This document shows positions 7,535 through 16,129 of a stretch of 64,000 nucleotides of DNA, piece after piece. The stretch lies in assembly GCF_024198215.1 (NCBI RefSeq), contig NZ_JAKCFA010000034.1:1-64000 (forward strand). The letters run 5' to 3'. The notes under the pieces are model-generated. The model was not told the DNA's origin, made no database searches, and saw only the letters and a list, made by a program, of their open reading frames with translations. Origin of the DNA: Myxococcus qinghaiensis (GTDB lineage: Bacteria; Myxococcota; Myxococcia; Myxococcales; Myxococcaceae). Position numbers and translations under genes: made by a program. The first letter of the stretch is position 1. Each line of letters starts with the position of its first letter.

Positions 7535-8620
7535 ATGCCGGACATCCGACTGCCCGCCGAAGCGAAGTTCAAGACCGAGCTGGAAGCCCTCGCCGCCCAT
7601 GACGACAAGCCCCGTCCTCCCGGATGGGCGCTGTCGCCTCGCGCCGTGGAGACGTACATCCTCGGCGCCTCCAAACCCGTGGGCGGCGTGACGATTACGC
7701 CCAAGTACGTCGGCGACAAGGGACTCATCCAGGTCTGCATCGCCACCCTCGCCTCGGACCGCGCGCTGATGCTCGTGGGCGAGCCCGGCACCGCGAAGAG
7801 CTGGCTGTCCGAACACCTGGCCGCCGCCGTCAGCGGCACCTCCGCCCTCATCGTCCAGGGCACCGCCGGCACCAGCGAGGACCACCTCAAGTACTCGTGG
7901 AACTACGCGCTGCTGCTCGCGCAGGGCCCCACCCCCGAGGCCCTCGTCCCCTCCCCCGTCCTGCGCGCCATGCGCACCGGCAAGTTCGCCCGCTTCGAGG
8001 AGGTCACCCGCACCTCCCCGGAGATTCAGGACGCGCTCATCTCCATCCTGTCGGAGAAGCAGGTCTCCATCCCCGAATTGGGCGAGGTGGTCAGCGCCCA
8101 GCGCGGCTTCAACCTCATCGCCACCGCGAACACGAGAGACCGAGGCGTCAACGAGATGAGCGCCGCCCTCAAGCGCCGCTTCAACTTCGTCACCGTTCCC
8201 GTCGTCGAGGACCTGGAGCAGGAAATCCAGATCGTGACGAAGCGCGAGGCGGAGCTGCGCAATGACTATCAGGTCGGCGTGCCCCCACCGGAGGAGCTGT
8301 CGCGAATCCTCCTGACGCTCTTCCAGGAGCTTCGCAAGGGCGTGACGAAGGACGGCAAGACGAAGGTCCGCACCCCGGGCGCCGTGCTGTCCACCGCGGA
8401 GGCCATCAGCGTGCTGTTCAACAGCTCCATCCTCGCGGAGCAGTTCGGCGGCGGGAAGGTCACTCCCCACGAGCTGGCCGCCTCGCTGGTGGGCGCCGTG
8501 GTGAAGGAGCAGGAGGACGACGTGAAGGCCCTGCGCGAATACATGGAGACCGTCGCCAAGGGCCGCACGGGTGCGTGGAAGGACCTCTACTCCGCCAGCA
8601 AGAAGCTCCTGAGGGGCTGA
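7535..8620 (+). CDS. MoxR-type AAA+ ATPase (YehL-like)
   Basis: 361 residues. Walker A is GEPGTAKS (82-89), the Walker B region is FARFEEV (151-157), sensor 1 is ATANT (196-200), and the arginine-finger region is ALKRRFNF (211-218), all as in MoxR-clade AAA+ proteins. MoxR ATPases act as chaperones with VWA partners, and a VWA gene lies two genes downstream. The next gene begins in a TGATG overlap, so the four genes to 15024 form one operon. Length and neighbours match my memory of E. coli YehL, encoded with YehM, YehP and YehQ. The loading substrate is unknown. Confidence 0.93.
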   Translation: MPDIRLPAEAKFKTELEALAAHDDKPRPPGWALSPRAVETYILGASKPVGGVTITPKYVGDKGLIQVCIATLASDRALMLVGEPGTAKSWLSEHLAAAVSGTSALIVQGTAGTSEDHLKYSWNYALLLAQGPTPEALVPSPVLRAMRTGKFARFEEVTRTSPEIQDALISILSEKQVSIPELGEVVSAQRGFNLIATANTRDRGVNEMSAALKRRFNFVTVPVVEDLEQEIQIVTKREAELRNDYQVGVPPPEELSRILLTLFQELRKGVTKDGKTKVRTPGAVLSTAEAISVLFNSSILAEQFGGGKVTPHELAASLVGAVVKEQEDDVKALREYMETVAKGRTGAWKDLYSASKKLLRG

Positions 8621-10932
8621 TGGACCTGGACCTGCTCTCCCAGGTGCACCTGTTCCCGGTGCGCCACCACTCGCCGCGCACCACGGCGGTGCTCGGGCGC
8701 TGGCTGGAGCGCGTGAAGCCAGAGGTCGTCCTCATCGAGGGACCCTGTGATGCCTCCGACCTGATTGACGTGCTGTGTGACTCGGAGACGAAGCCACCCA
8801 TCGCGCTGCTCGGCTATGGCACGGATGACACCCCGGGCTCGGCGCTGTGGCCCTTCGCTGACTACTCTCCCGAGTACGCGGCCCTGCGCTGGGCGAAGGT
8901 GAACCGCGCCCGCGCGTCGTTCATCGACATCCCCGTCGGCGTCAGCCTGGGCATGGACCGACACGCCGAGACGGCCGGCGTCGAGAGCGAGGATGTTCCG
9001 GAGGCCGAGCATCACGAGCACGTCCCTGACGAAGAGCCGCTCACCGAGCGCTTCGCTCGCGAGCAGGGCTACCGTTCCTTCGAGGAGCTCTGGGAGGCGC
9101 TGTTCGAGGCTCCCGACTGGACGCCCGAGGGCTTCCGTCCCGTGCTGCTCGCCTGGGCCGACGTGCTCAACGCGGGTCCCCGCCCGGACTACCACCGCTG
9201 GCGCGATGCCTTCATGGCTCGCAAGGTGCTGGAGGTGGTGGCCAGCGGAGTCGCGCCGGACAAGGTCGCAGTGGTGGCCGGCGCCGCGCACATCGCGGCC
9301 TTCCTGGCCCGCGACGTGGAGCCCGCGCTGGAGGCGAAGCTGCCCAAGGCCGTGCCCTGCGCGGTGACGGTGATTCCGTACAGCTTCCCCCGGCTGTCCG
9401 AGCAGCTCGGCTACGGCGCGGGCAATCGGGCGCCTCACTTCTACCAGAAGGCCCACGAGGCCCAGTGTGACTTCAAGCGCGCGACGCTGGAGGTGCTCAT
9501 CGACTTCGCCGCGCACCTGCGCATGCGCGGCTTCACCGCGTCCCTGTCGGACGTGCTGGAGGCGTACCGGCTGGCGATGACACTGGCGGACCTGCGCGAG
9601 AAGAGCGCGCCAGGACTCGACGAACTGCGCGAGGCCACCGTGGCCACGCTGTGCCGCGGGGACGCGACGCATGTCGACTCCTTCCTGTGGAAGAGCGTCG
9701 TCGGTCATCAAGTGGGCCGGGTGGCCAGTCGCATCGGCAAGAACTCGCTCCAGGCGGAGTTCTGGCGGGAGCTGGACTCGCGCCGACTGCCGAGCACCGA
9801 CAGCCCGGAGACCTTCACGCTGCGCTTGAACAACACCGTGGAGGTCGGCTCGTCGGTGTTCCTCCACCGCCTGCGCGTGGCTGGGATTCCGTATGCGACG
9901 CTGGCGGCCACGGGACAACAGCGCGCTTCCCCCGAAGAGGCCGGCGGACAGGCCGCGCTGACGCGGGTGCGCGAGTCCTGGCAGGCGCAGTGGACCCCGT
10001 CCACGGACGTGGCGCTGGTGGAGAAAATCGTCCTCGGCGACTCACTGGAAGCCGTGACGACCCGCGTCCTCCAGGAGCAACTGGACGCGGCGAAGACCAC
10101 GGGCTCCGCCGCGGAGGTGCTGCTGGAGTCGGTGATTACCGGCTGCCCGCAGACGATGGCGTCGGCGCTGCGCGCCTGTGACACGCACGCGGCCACGGAC
10201 GTGGACCTGCCGTCGCTCGCGTCGGCGGCGCGCGCGCTGTCCGGACTGGTGGCCTATGGCACCTCGCGCGCACACACGGACGCGGGCGACGAGGCGGTGA
10301 CGGTGCTCTGCCAGAAGACCTTCTCCCGCGCGCTGCTGCGCGTGCGTGAGTCCTGCGACTGCGCTCCGGACGCCCTGCCTTCCGTGGTGGAGGCGCTGCG
10401 CACCCTGCACGAGGTGGCGCTGGCCCAGCCGCTCGCGGACAAGGCCGGGTGGCTGGCGGAGGCTCGCGAGCTGATGGGCAGCAGCACCGTGCACCCGGCG
10501 ACGTCGGGCCTGGCCACGGGCCTGCTGTACCTGGCGCACGAGCTGAGCGAGGCGGAGGTGGCGACCATCGTCGGATTGCGGCTGTCGCTGGCGGTGGCTC
10601 CGGAGGAAGGCGCGTCCTGGCTGGAGGGCTTCCTGGGCGTCAACGCGCTGGTGCTGGTGAAGAACCGCGAGGTGGTGAAGGCCCTGGATGAATTCCTGAC
10701 CAGCATCGACCCCGAGCGCTTCCGTCAGACCCTCCCGGTATTGAGACGGGCACTGGCCGTGCTGGGTACCACCGAGCGTCGCTACCTCATGGAGAACGTG
10801 GTGGCGGTGCGCCAGCTCGGAGAGAAGGGGCGGGCCGTGAAGACGGTGCTCGAGGAGAAGGACACGGCGAAGCTCAAGGACATGAGCGCCGAGCTGGGCA
10901 AGGCACTCGACGACCTGGATGACCTGCTATGA
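8620..10932 (+). CDS. DUF5682 protein (YehM-like) of the MoxR-VWA operon
   Basis: 770 residues; the ATG at 8620 overlaps the previous stop (TGATG) with GAGGGG just upstream. The N-terminal third looks like an EreA/ChaN/TraB-type fold: FPVRHHSPR (12-20), VVLIEGPCDASDL (36-48), and VVAGAAHIAAFL near residue 220, with repeated His/Glu in positions where that superfamily has its catalytic or metal ligands (my inference). The remainder is a helical region with no recognisable motif. No signal peptide or membrane segment is seen. It is the least understood member of the operon and the most likely effector or client. Confidence 0.85.
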   Translation: MDLDLLSQVHLFPVRHHSPRTTAVLGRWLERVKPEVVLIEGPCDASDLIDVLCDSETKPPIALLGYGTDDTPGSALWPFADYSPEYAALRWAKVNRARASFIDIPVGVSLGMDRHAETAGVESEDVPEAEHHEHVPDEEPLTERFAREQGYRSFEELWEALFEAPDWTPEGFRPVLLAWADVLNAGPRPDYHRWRDAFMARKVLEVVASGVAPDKVAVVAGAAHIAAFLARDVEPALEAKLPKAVPCAVTVIPYSFPRLSEQLGYGAGNRAPHFYQKAHEAQCDFKRATLEVLIDFAAHLRMRGFTASLSDVLEAYRLAMTLADLREKSAPGLDELREATVATLCRGDATHVDSFLWKSVVGHQVGRVASRIGKNSLQAEFWRELDSRRLPSTDSPETFTLRLNNTVEVGSSVFLHRLRVAGIPYATLAATGQQRASPEEAGGQAALTRVRESWQAQWTPSTDVALVEKIVLGDSLEAVTTRVLQEQLDAAKTTGSAAEVLLESVITGCPQTMASALRACDTHAATDVDLPSLASAARALSGLVAYGTSRAHTDAGDEAVTVLCQKTFSRALLRVRESCDCAPDALPSVVEALRTLHEVALAQPLADKAGWLAEARELMGSSTVHPATSGLATGLLYLAHELSEAEVATIVGLRLSLAVAPEEGASWLEGFLGVNALVLVKNREVVKALDEFLTSIDPERFRQTLPVLRRALAVLGTTERRYLMENVVAVRQLGEKGRAVKTVLEEKDTAKLKDMSAELGKALDDLDDLL

Positions 10933-12140
10933 GCGTGGACCCCAAGGAGCTGGCGGAGAAGGACCGGGATGCGCTGCTGCGCTGGCGGCTCGCGCTGGGC
11001 CCGACGGCGGAGAAGACGGGGGCCTGTCCCTCGCTACGCGCCCTGGGCGCCCAGGCTGCCTCGGTGGGCGTGGGCCAGGGAGATTTGGAGGCGCTGGATG
11101 ACGCGCTGTCCTTCGTCTACGGGGACAAGCGCGCGAGTTCGTCCGGCTCGCGCCCGTACATCCCCGAGTGGCTCGGCGCGCTGCGCGGCTTCTTCCGCGA
11201 TGATGTGATTGCGCTCGTCCAGAAGGACGCCATCGAGAAGAAGGGGCTCACCCAGCTTCTGTTTGAGCCGGAGACGCTGCCCTTCCTCGACAAGAACGTG
11301 GAGCTGGTGACGACGCTGGTCAGCGCGCGCGGCCTCATCCCCGACGAGGCGAAGGCGATTGCCCGGCAGATTGTCCGCGAGGTGGTGGAGGAGCTGCGCA
11401 AGAAGCTGGAGTCCACCGTCCGCACGGCCGTGTTCGGCGCCCTGCGCAGGGACAGGACGAGCCCGCTGCCGATTGCACGCAACATCGACTGGAAGCGCAC
11501 GATTCGGCAGAACCTGAAGGGCTGGGACGCGGAGCACAAGCGACTGGTGCCGGAGCGCTTCTACTTCTGGCCCAACCAGCGCCGTCACCATGAGTGGGAC
11601 GTGACGCTGGTGGTGGACCAGTCCGGCTCCATGGCGCAGAGCGTGGTGTACAGCTCCGTCATGGCGGCCATCTTCGCGTCCCTGGATGTGCTGCGCACGC
11701 GCCTCATCCTGTTCGACACGGAGGTGGTGGACATGACGCCGCTCCTCACGGACCCGGTGGAGGTGCTGTTCACCGCGCAGCTCGGCGGCGGCACGGACAT
11801 CAACCGCGCGGTGGCCTATGCGCAGGCGAACCACGTGCAACGGCCGGAGAAGACCCTCTTCCTGCTGATTACCGACCTCTATGAGGGCGGCGACGCGGAG
11901 GAGCTGGTGGCGCGGCTGCGCCAGCTCGTGGACTCGCGGGCAAAGGTGCTGTGCCTGCTGTCGCTGTCGGACGGGGGCCAGCCCACGTACGACCACGCGA
12001 TGGCGGAGAGGCTCACCGCGCTGGGCATCCCCTGCTTCGGGTGCACGCCCAAGCGACTGGTGGAGGTGGTGGAGCGGGTGATGCGCAACCAGGACCTGAC
12101 GCCGCTGCTGGCCGCACACAAGGAGTCTCGCCATGGCTGA
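10929..12140 (+). CDS. VWA-domain protein (YehP-like), partner of the MoxR ATPase
   Basis: 403 residues, starting in an ATGA overlap with the DUF5682 gene. Residues 1-215 are helical; the C-terminal von Willebrand A domain begins near 222 and has an intact MIDAS: DQSGS at 230-234, GGGTDI at 287-291 (Thr289), and ITDLYEGG at 314-321 (Asp316). Intact MIDAS residues predict Mg2+-dependent ligand binding, as in the CoxE/BchD/RavA-ViaA type partners of MoxR or related AAA+ ATPases. There is no signal peptide, so it is cytoplasmic. Its stop overlaps the next start by 8 nt. Confidence 0.93.
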   Translation: MSVDPKELAEKDRDALLRWRLALGPTAEKTGACPSLRALGAQAASVGVGQGDLEALDDALSFVYGDKRASSSGSRPYIPEWLGALRGFFRDDVIALVQKDAIEKKGLTQLLFEPETLPFLDKNVELVTTLVSARGLIPDEAKAIARQIVREVVEELRKKLESTVRTAVFGALRRDRTSPLPIARNIDWKRTIRQNLKGWDAEHKRLVPERFYFWPNQRRHHEWDVTLVVDQSGSMAQSVVYSSVMAAIFASLDVLRTRLILFDTEVVDMTPLLTDPVEVLFTAQLGGGTDINRAVAYAQANHVQRPEKTLFLLITDLYEGGDAEELVARLRQLVDSRAKVLCLLSLSDGGQPTYDHAMAERLTALGIPCFGCTPKRLVEVVERVMRNQDLTPLLAAHKESRHG

Positions 12141-15024
12141 GGTACGCAAGGTGGTGGCCAGCGTCGGAGGGCTGACCGAAATCATCGGGGACGCCTCCGA
12201 GGTGGCGAAAGGCTCGCGCATCTTCGATGACAAGCAACTCCTGCACCTGTCCCGCTTCGAGAACCGCCTGTTCGCGGACGCGCTGGGCTCGGGGGCCACG
12301 CCCTACAAGGTGTCGCTGGTGTTCGGGGACGGGCGTGAGGTGAAGGGGCGGTGCTCCTGCGTCGCCGCGCGCTCGCGGCCCTTCTGCAAGCACGCGGCGG
12401 CGCTGCTGGTGGCGTGGGCTCGCGCACCGGAGGCCTTCGTCACCACCGACTCGGCCCCGGCTGGCGCGGGAGGGCCCGCGAAGAAGAGCGTGAAGAAGGG
12501 GAAGACGGAGACGGGCGAGCTGATGAAGGCAGGCGTGGCGCAGGTGTCCACGCTGGTGCGGGAGCTGGGCCTGTCCGGCGTGGCGTCCCTCTCCGAGGAC
12601 CGGGCCGAGCAGGTGCGGGCCCTCGCGGAGTCGCTGCGCGCCAACGGGCTGCGCCGGCTGGCGGCGCGCGCGGTGGAGGTGGCGGCCCTGCTGGAGCAGG
12701 CGGCGGCGCGCACGGGGACCTTCGAGCCGCCCGTCTTCACCGACCTGGTGGCGGACATGCTGCTCACCGCGCGCAAGGTGGAGAAGCACCTGGGCGGAGA
12801 GCCCCTGGAGGACCGCTACGTCGAGGAGCTGATTGGGAAGACGTGGACGAAGAAGGACCGCGCGCCCATCGAAGGACTGACGCTGGTGGAGTACGCGTTC
12901 ACCACGCGCGTCACGCCCGACAACTTCCTCGTCCGGGAGAGCCGCTTCCTGGAGCTGGGCTCCGGGACACACTACACGGAGAAGCAGATCCTCCCCGCGT
13001 TCCTCAAGACGGTGGAGCCCAAGAAGAGCCACGCGGGCGTCGTCCTGGAGGAGGCCAAGGGCGGGCAGTACCCGGGCTTTCCTCCTCGACGATTGGATTT
13101 GGAGAGCACGAAGACGACGCATCCGCAGGATGACTCCGCGCTGCGGCAGTTGGTGAAGGCGGCGCTTCCGGACGTGGGTGCCGCGCTGGCGGCCTTCCAG
13201 GAGCATCGCAAGGACGTCTTCGCGCCGGACCTGCTGCCGGTGGCGCTGCGCGTGCAGACGCTCCTGGCGAGCGGACAGCGCTCACAGTTGGTGGACTCGG
13301 GCGAGCGCGGACTGTTCCTGCCGGCGGACCCGCGGCTGGAGGAGCCCTTCGCGGCGGCGCTGGAAGGGGCCACCCTGAAGGTGGTGCTGGGCGATGTGGG
13401 GCTGGAGGCGGCGCTCCCCACGCTGTTTCCGCTCGCGGTGGTGGTGGAGACTCCGGACGGGCTGGAGCTGCGCGGCCTGGGGCTGCGTGAAGCGCCGGAG
13501 GAGCCCACGCGGCGTCGGCGTCGGCGCGCGCGGCCGGAGGCGCCGGTGGCGGTGCCTCGCAGCGGGTGGGCGGAGGCGGCGCGCGCGGCGGGCGCGTCTC
13601 GCGCGGCCATCGCCCTGGCCGAAGTGCGGGACGAACTGGCGGAGAAGTTCTCCAACGGCCTGCCGTCACTGTCTCCTCGCGCGGTGGAGCCGCTGGTGGC
13701 TCGGATGCGAGAGCTGGGGCTGGAGAAGCCAGGTGCGCTGCTGGAGGCGCTGGCGCAGCGGCCCGACGCGGCGGAGCGACTGGACGACTTCATCAAGGTG
13801 TATCAGGTGCTCGGCATCGCCCTGGTGCGGCTGGCGGGCGCGGCACAGGTCCAGGCCGACACGCTGGAGCCGGTGCCCACGCACCCGAGCATCCACATCC
13901 GGAAGCCCGAGACACCGCTGCCTCCGGGCGAGGCGCTGCTGAAGCGGGCTCGAGGAGAGCTGTCGCGCTACGAGGCCACGGCCCATTCGGCGCACTACTA
14001 CGCGAGCCTGGGCGCGGACTCGCTGCTGGAGTCGCTCTATCCAGCGTGGAGCGACGGAGCGGCGAGCACCGCCGTGGTCCGGGCGATGGCGTCATGCCCG
14101 AAGGAGCGCGTGCTGGAGGCGGCGCAACAGGCCCTGTCCGAGCATCACAGCCGGATGGTGCGCCGCACCGCCATGCAGGTGCTGGGACAGTTGGATGTCC
14201 ATGCGGCGCGAGTGTTGCTGGACGGACTGACTCGCAAGGGCCACGACGCGGGATTGCGGCTCCATGCTCGCGAGGTGCTCAATGACATCCAGGCGCGGGA
14301 GACTGGCCCCGCGTCCGTGGCGGCGCTCGCGAAGGTGAGACATGGGCGAATCCGTCCGCTCGCGCAGCGGGCACTGTCGGAGCCGACCCGGGAGGCTCGA
14401 CTGGCGGCGGTGGACCAGCTCGAGGGGCTGGGGCTGACGCAGGCCTGGCCGGTGCTGCGGCAGGTGTTCTACGGAGACCCGTCCAACGAGGTGCGGCGAC
14501 GCGCGGCCATGGCCCTGGCGTGGCTGGGGGACGCGGAGGTGCTGGACAAGTACGTGCACAGCGTGGAGGCCCGCGACGCGGACGACGAGGAGGCGAAGAC
14601 AGCGGTGTACGCGCTGGGCGTGCTGGGCGACGTGCGCGGGGCGGAGACGTTGCTGGCGGCGTTCGTCGACGGGTGGAAGCCGGGCGTCGTGTCCGACTCG
14701 CTCAAGACTTTCGGACTGGCGATGCTGGAGCCGGCCGTGCGACTGGCGGAGACCCGGCCGGAAGCGCTGGAGCGAAAGGCGCTGCTCAACCTGTTCGAGC
14801 GCTTCCCGGCGGACGCGCTCTCGAAGGTGCTGCTGGCCCATGTGGAGGCGGCGCGCTCGCACCCCGAGCGACTCACGCGCTTCGGGACGTACTTGAAGCT
14901 GGCGAACGAGAACATCCACGGCGCGGGCAAGGCGGTGGCGGCGGCGCTGCTCGACATCCCCGACGCGGCCGGGGACAAGACGCTCTCCCGCGCGGCGAAG
15001 AAGACGCTCGGGGTGAAGACCTAG
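12133..15024 (+). CDS. SWIM zinc-finger protein with C-terminal HEAT repeats (YehQ-like)
   Basis: 963 residues. The SWIM finger is CSC...FCKH, with Cys74, Cys76, Cys85 and His87 as zinc ligands; SWIM domains bind DNA or proteins. A long helical middle carries an Arg/Pro-rich linker (about 455-475). From about 620 to the end, ALGVLGDVRGAETLLAAFVD-type helices repeat as HEAT/Armadillo units, a protein-interaction solenoid. It is the last gene of the operon, with an 8-nt overlap with the VWA gene and a terminator 33 nt after its stop. It is longer than I recall for the enterobacterial homologue, the HEAT part being the likely addition. Confidence 0.9.
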   Translation: MAEVRKVVASVGGLTEIIGDASEVAKGSRIFDDKQLLHLSRFENRLFADALGSGATPYKVSLVFGDGREVKGRCSCVAARSRPFCKHAAALLVAWARAPEAFVTTDSAPAGAGGPAKKSVKKGKTETGELMKAGVAQVSTLVRELGLSGVASLSEDRAEQVRALAESLRANGLRRLAARAVEVAALLEQAAARTGTFEPPVFTDLVADMLLTARKVEKHLGGEPLEDRYVEELIGKTWTKKDRAPIEGLTLVEYAFTTRVTPDNFLVRESRFLELGSGTHYTEKQILPAFLKTVEPKKSHAGVVLEEAKGGQYPGFPPRRLDLESTKTTHPQDDSALRQLVKAALPDVGAALAAFQEHRKDVFAPDLLPVALRVQTLLASGQRSQLVDSGERGLFLPADPRLEEPFAAALEGATLKVVLGDVGLEAALPTLFPLAVVVETPDGLELRGLGLREAPEEPTRRRRRRARPEAPVAVPRSGWAEAARAAGASRAAIALAEVRDELAEKFSNGLPSLSPRAVEPLVARMRELGLEKPGALLEALAQRPDAAERLDDFIKVYQVLGIALVRLAGAAQVQADTLEPVPTHPSIHIRKPETPLPPGEALLKRARGELSRYEATAHSAHYYASLGADSLLESLYPAWSDGAASTAVVRAMASCPKERVLEAAQQALSEHHSRMVRRTAMQVLGQLDVHAARVLLDGLTRKGHDAGLRLHAREVLNDIQARETGPASVAALAKVRHGRIRPLAQRALSEPTREARLAAVDQLEGLGLTQAWPVLRQVFYGDPSNEVRRRAAMALAWLGDAEVLDKYVHSVEARDADDEEAKTAVYALGVLGDVRGAETLLAAFVDGWKPGVVSDSLKTFGLAMLEPAVRLAETRPEALERKALLNLFERFPADALSKVLLAHVEAARSHPERLTRFGTYLKLANENIHGAGKAVAAALLDIPDAAGDKTLSRAAKKTLGVKT

Positions 15025-15057
15025 GTTCGCCTCCGAGCGGGTTCCGCTCGCGCCTCA

Positions 15058-15082
15058 GACGCTCGCATCAGTCGCGAGCGTC
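15058..15082. terminator. Bidirectional terminator hairpin
   Basis: GACGCTCGC (15058-15066) and GCGAGCGTC (15074-15082) form a perfect 9-bp stem with a 7-base loop. It lies between the convergent operon end at 15024 and the hydrolase end at 15175. There is no T-run on either side, so termination efficiency is uncertain. Confidence 0.55.
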
Positions 15083-15174
15083 GCCGGTGAGGACGGAGCG
15101 AGCCGCCAGCCTCATCGCGTCACCCCGCCCGCGAGGACGACACTGGCGGACTCACCCGCGACAGCCTCGCCGCT

Positions 15175-16008
15175 TCACCCCGCCTGCGTCGACGGCACGG
15201 GCGGACGCACCAGCGACTCCAGGAATGAGCCGAGCGCGGCGTTGACGAGCGCGGGCTCCTCCACCGTGGACGAGTGTCCCCCTCGTGGCAGCCGCGACAG
15301 CCGCGAGCCTGGAATCAACTGGTGGAGTCGTTCCGCCTTCGCCGGGACGGTGGCCACGTCCTCCTCCCCCACGACGATGAGCGTGGGCACGCGGATGTTC
15401 GGCACCTCGTGTGACACCGCGTTGCGGCGGATGACGCCGTTCACCGCGCGCCAGATGTCCCTCCGGTTCTCCAGGAGCCGCGCCCGCCACAGCGCCCGCT
15501 CCTCCGCGCGGTTCGGGTCCGACAGGAACGTCTTGCCGAACATGATGCGCATCACCGGGTCCACCACCGGCCGCAGCCCCGCCATCCGGGCGATGAGGTT
15601 CAGCAGCGTGTAGCGCGGCACGTTGGCCAGCGGCTCAGGGTCCGCCGACGTCTCCAGCAGGCTGAGCGAACGCAGGAGCTCCGGCCGGCGCGCGGCGATG
15701 CGCATGCCGATGAAGCCTCCCATCGACAGGCCGACGAAGTGACACGGGCCCAAATCCAACTTCTCCATCAACCCCACCGCGTCCAGGTACAGCGTCTCCA
15801 TGTCGATGGTGCTCACCTCGGGCACCGCGCTGCGGCCCTGCCCCCGGTGGTCATACGCGATGCAGCGATAGCGCCCCCGCAGCGCATCCACCTGGGGGTC
15901 GAACAGCCGCGTGCTCCACAACAACCCATGGCTGAACAGGATGGGCTCTCCAGAGCCACCCGTATCCTCGTAATGCAACTCGGTTCCATTCACGGACAGC
16001 ATCGGCAT
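15175..16008 (-). CDS. Alpha/beta-fold hydrolase
   Basis: 277 residues; the ATG at 16008 is preceded by GGAGGG 8 nt upstream. The oxyanion strand ILFSHGLLW, the nucleophile elbow VGLSMGGFIGM (G-x-S-x-G), the acid strand TLIVVGEEDVATVP and the final GGHSSTVEEP give a complete Ser-Asp-His triad. The cap region (about 120-200) is helical. Overall it resembles the 3-oxoadipate enol-lactonase/haloperoxidase-like group, but the substrate cannot be set from sequence. It stands alone, convergent with the MoxR operon. Confidence 0.88.
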   Translation of the reverse strand: MPMLSVNGTELHYEDTGGSGEPILFSHGLLWSTRLFDPQVDALRGRYRCIAYDHRGQGRSAVPEVSTIDMETLYLDAVGLMEKLDLGPCHFVGLSMGGFIGMRIAARRPELLRSLSLLETSADPEPLANVPRYTLLNLIARMAGLRPVVDPVMRIMFGKTFLSDPNRAEERALWRARLLENRRDIWRAVNGVIRRNAVSHEVPNIRVPTLIVVGEEDVATVPAKAERLHQLIPGSRLSRLPRGGHSSTVEEPALVNAALGSFLESLVRPPVPSTQAG

Positions 16009-16129
16009 GGCGGTTCCCTCCCCACTCCCCGCAGGATAGGCCAGCCCGTGACGCGACATGGCAGCAGTCATGCCGCGGTGCGCCGGCTGTCGACTCGCGG
16101 ACTCCCCCAGGAGAACGGACGTGCCCGGG

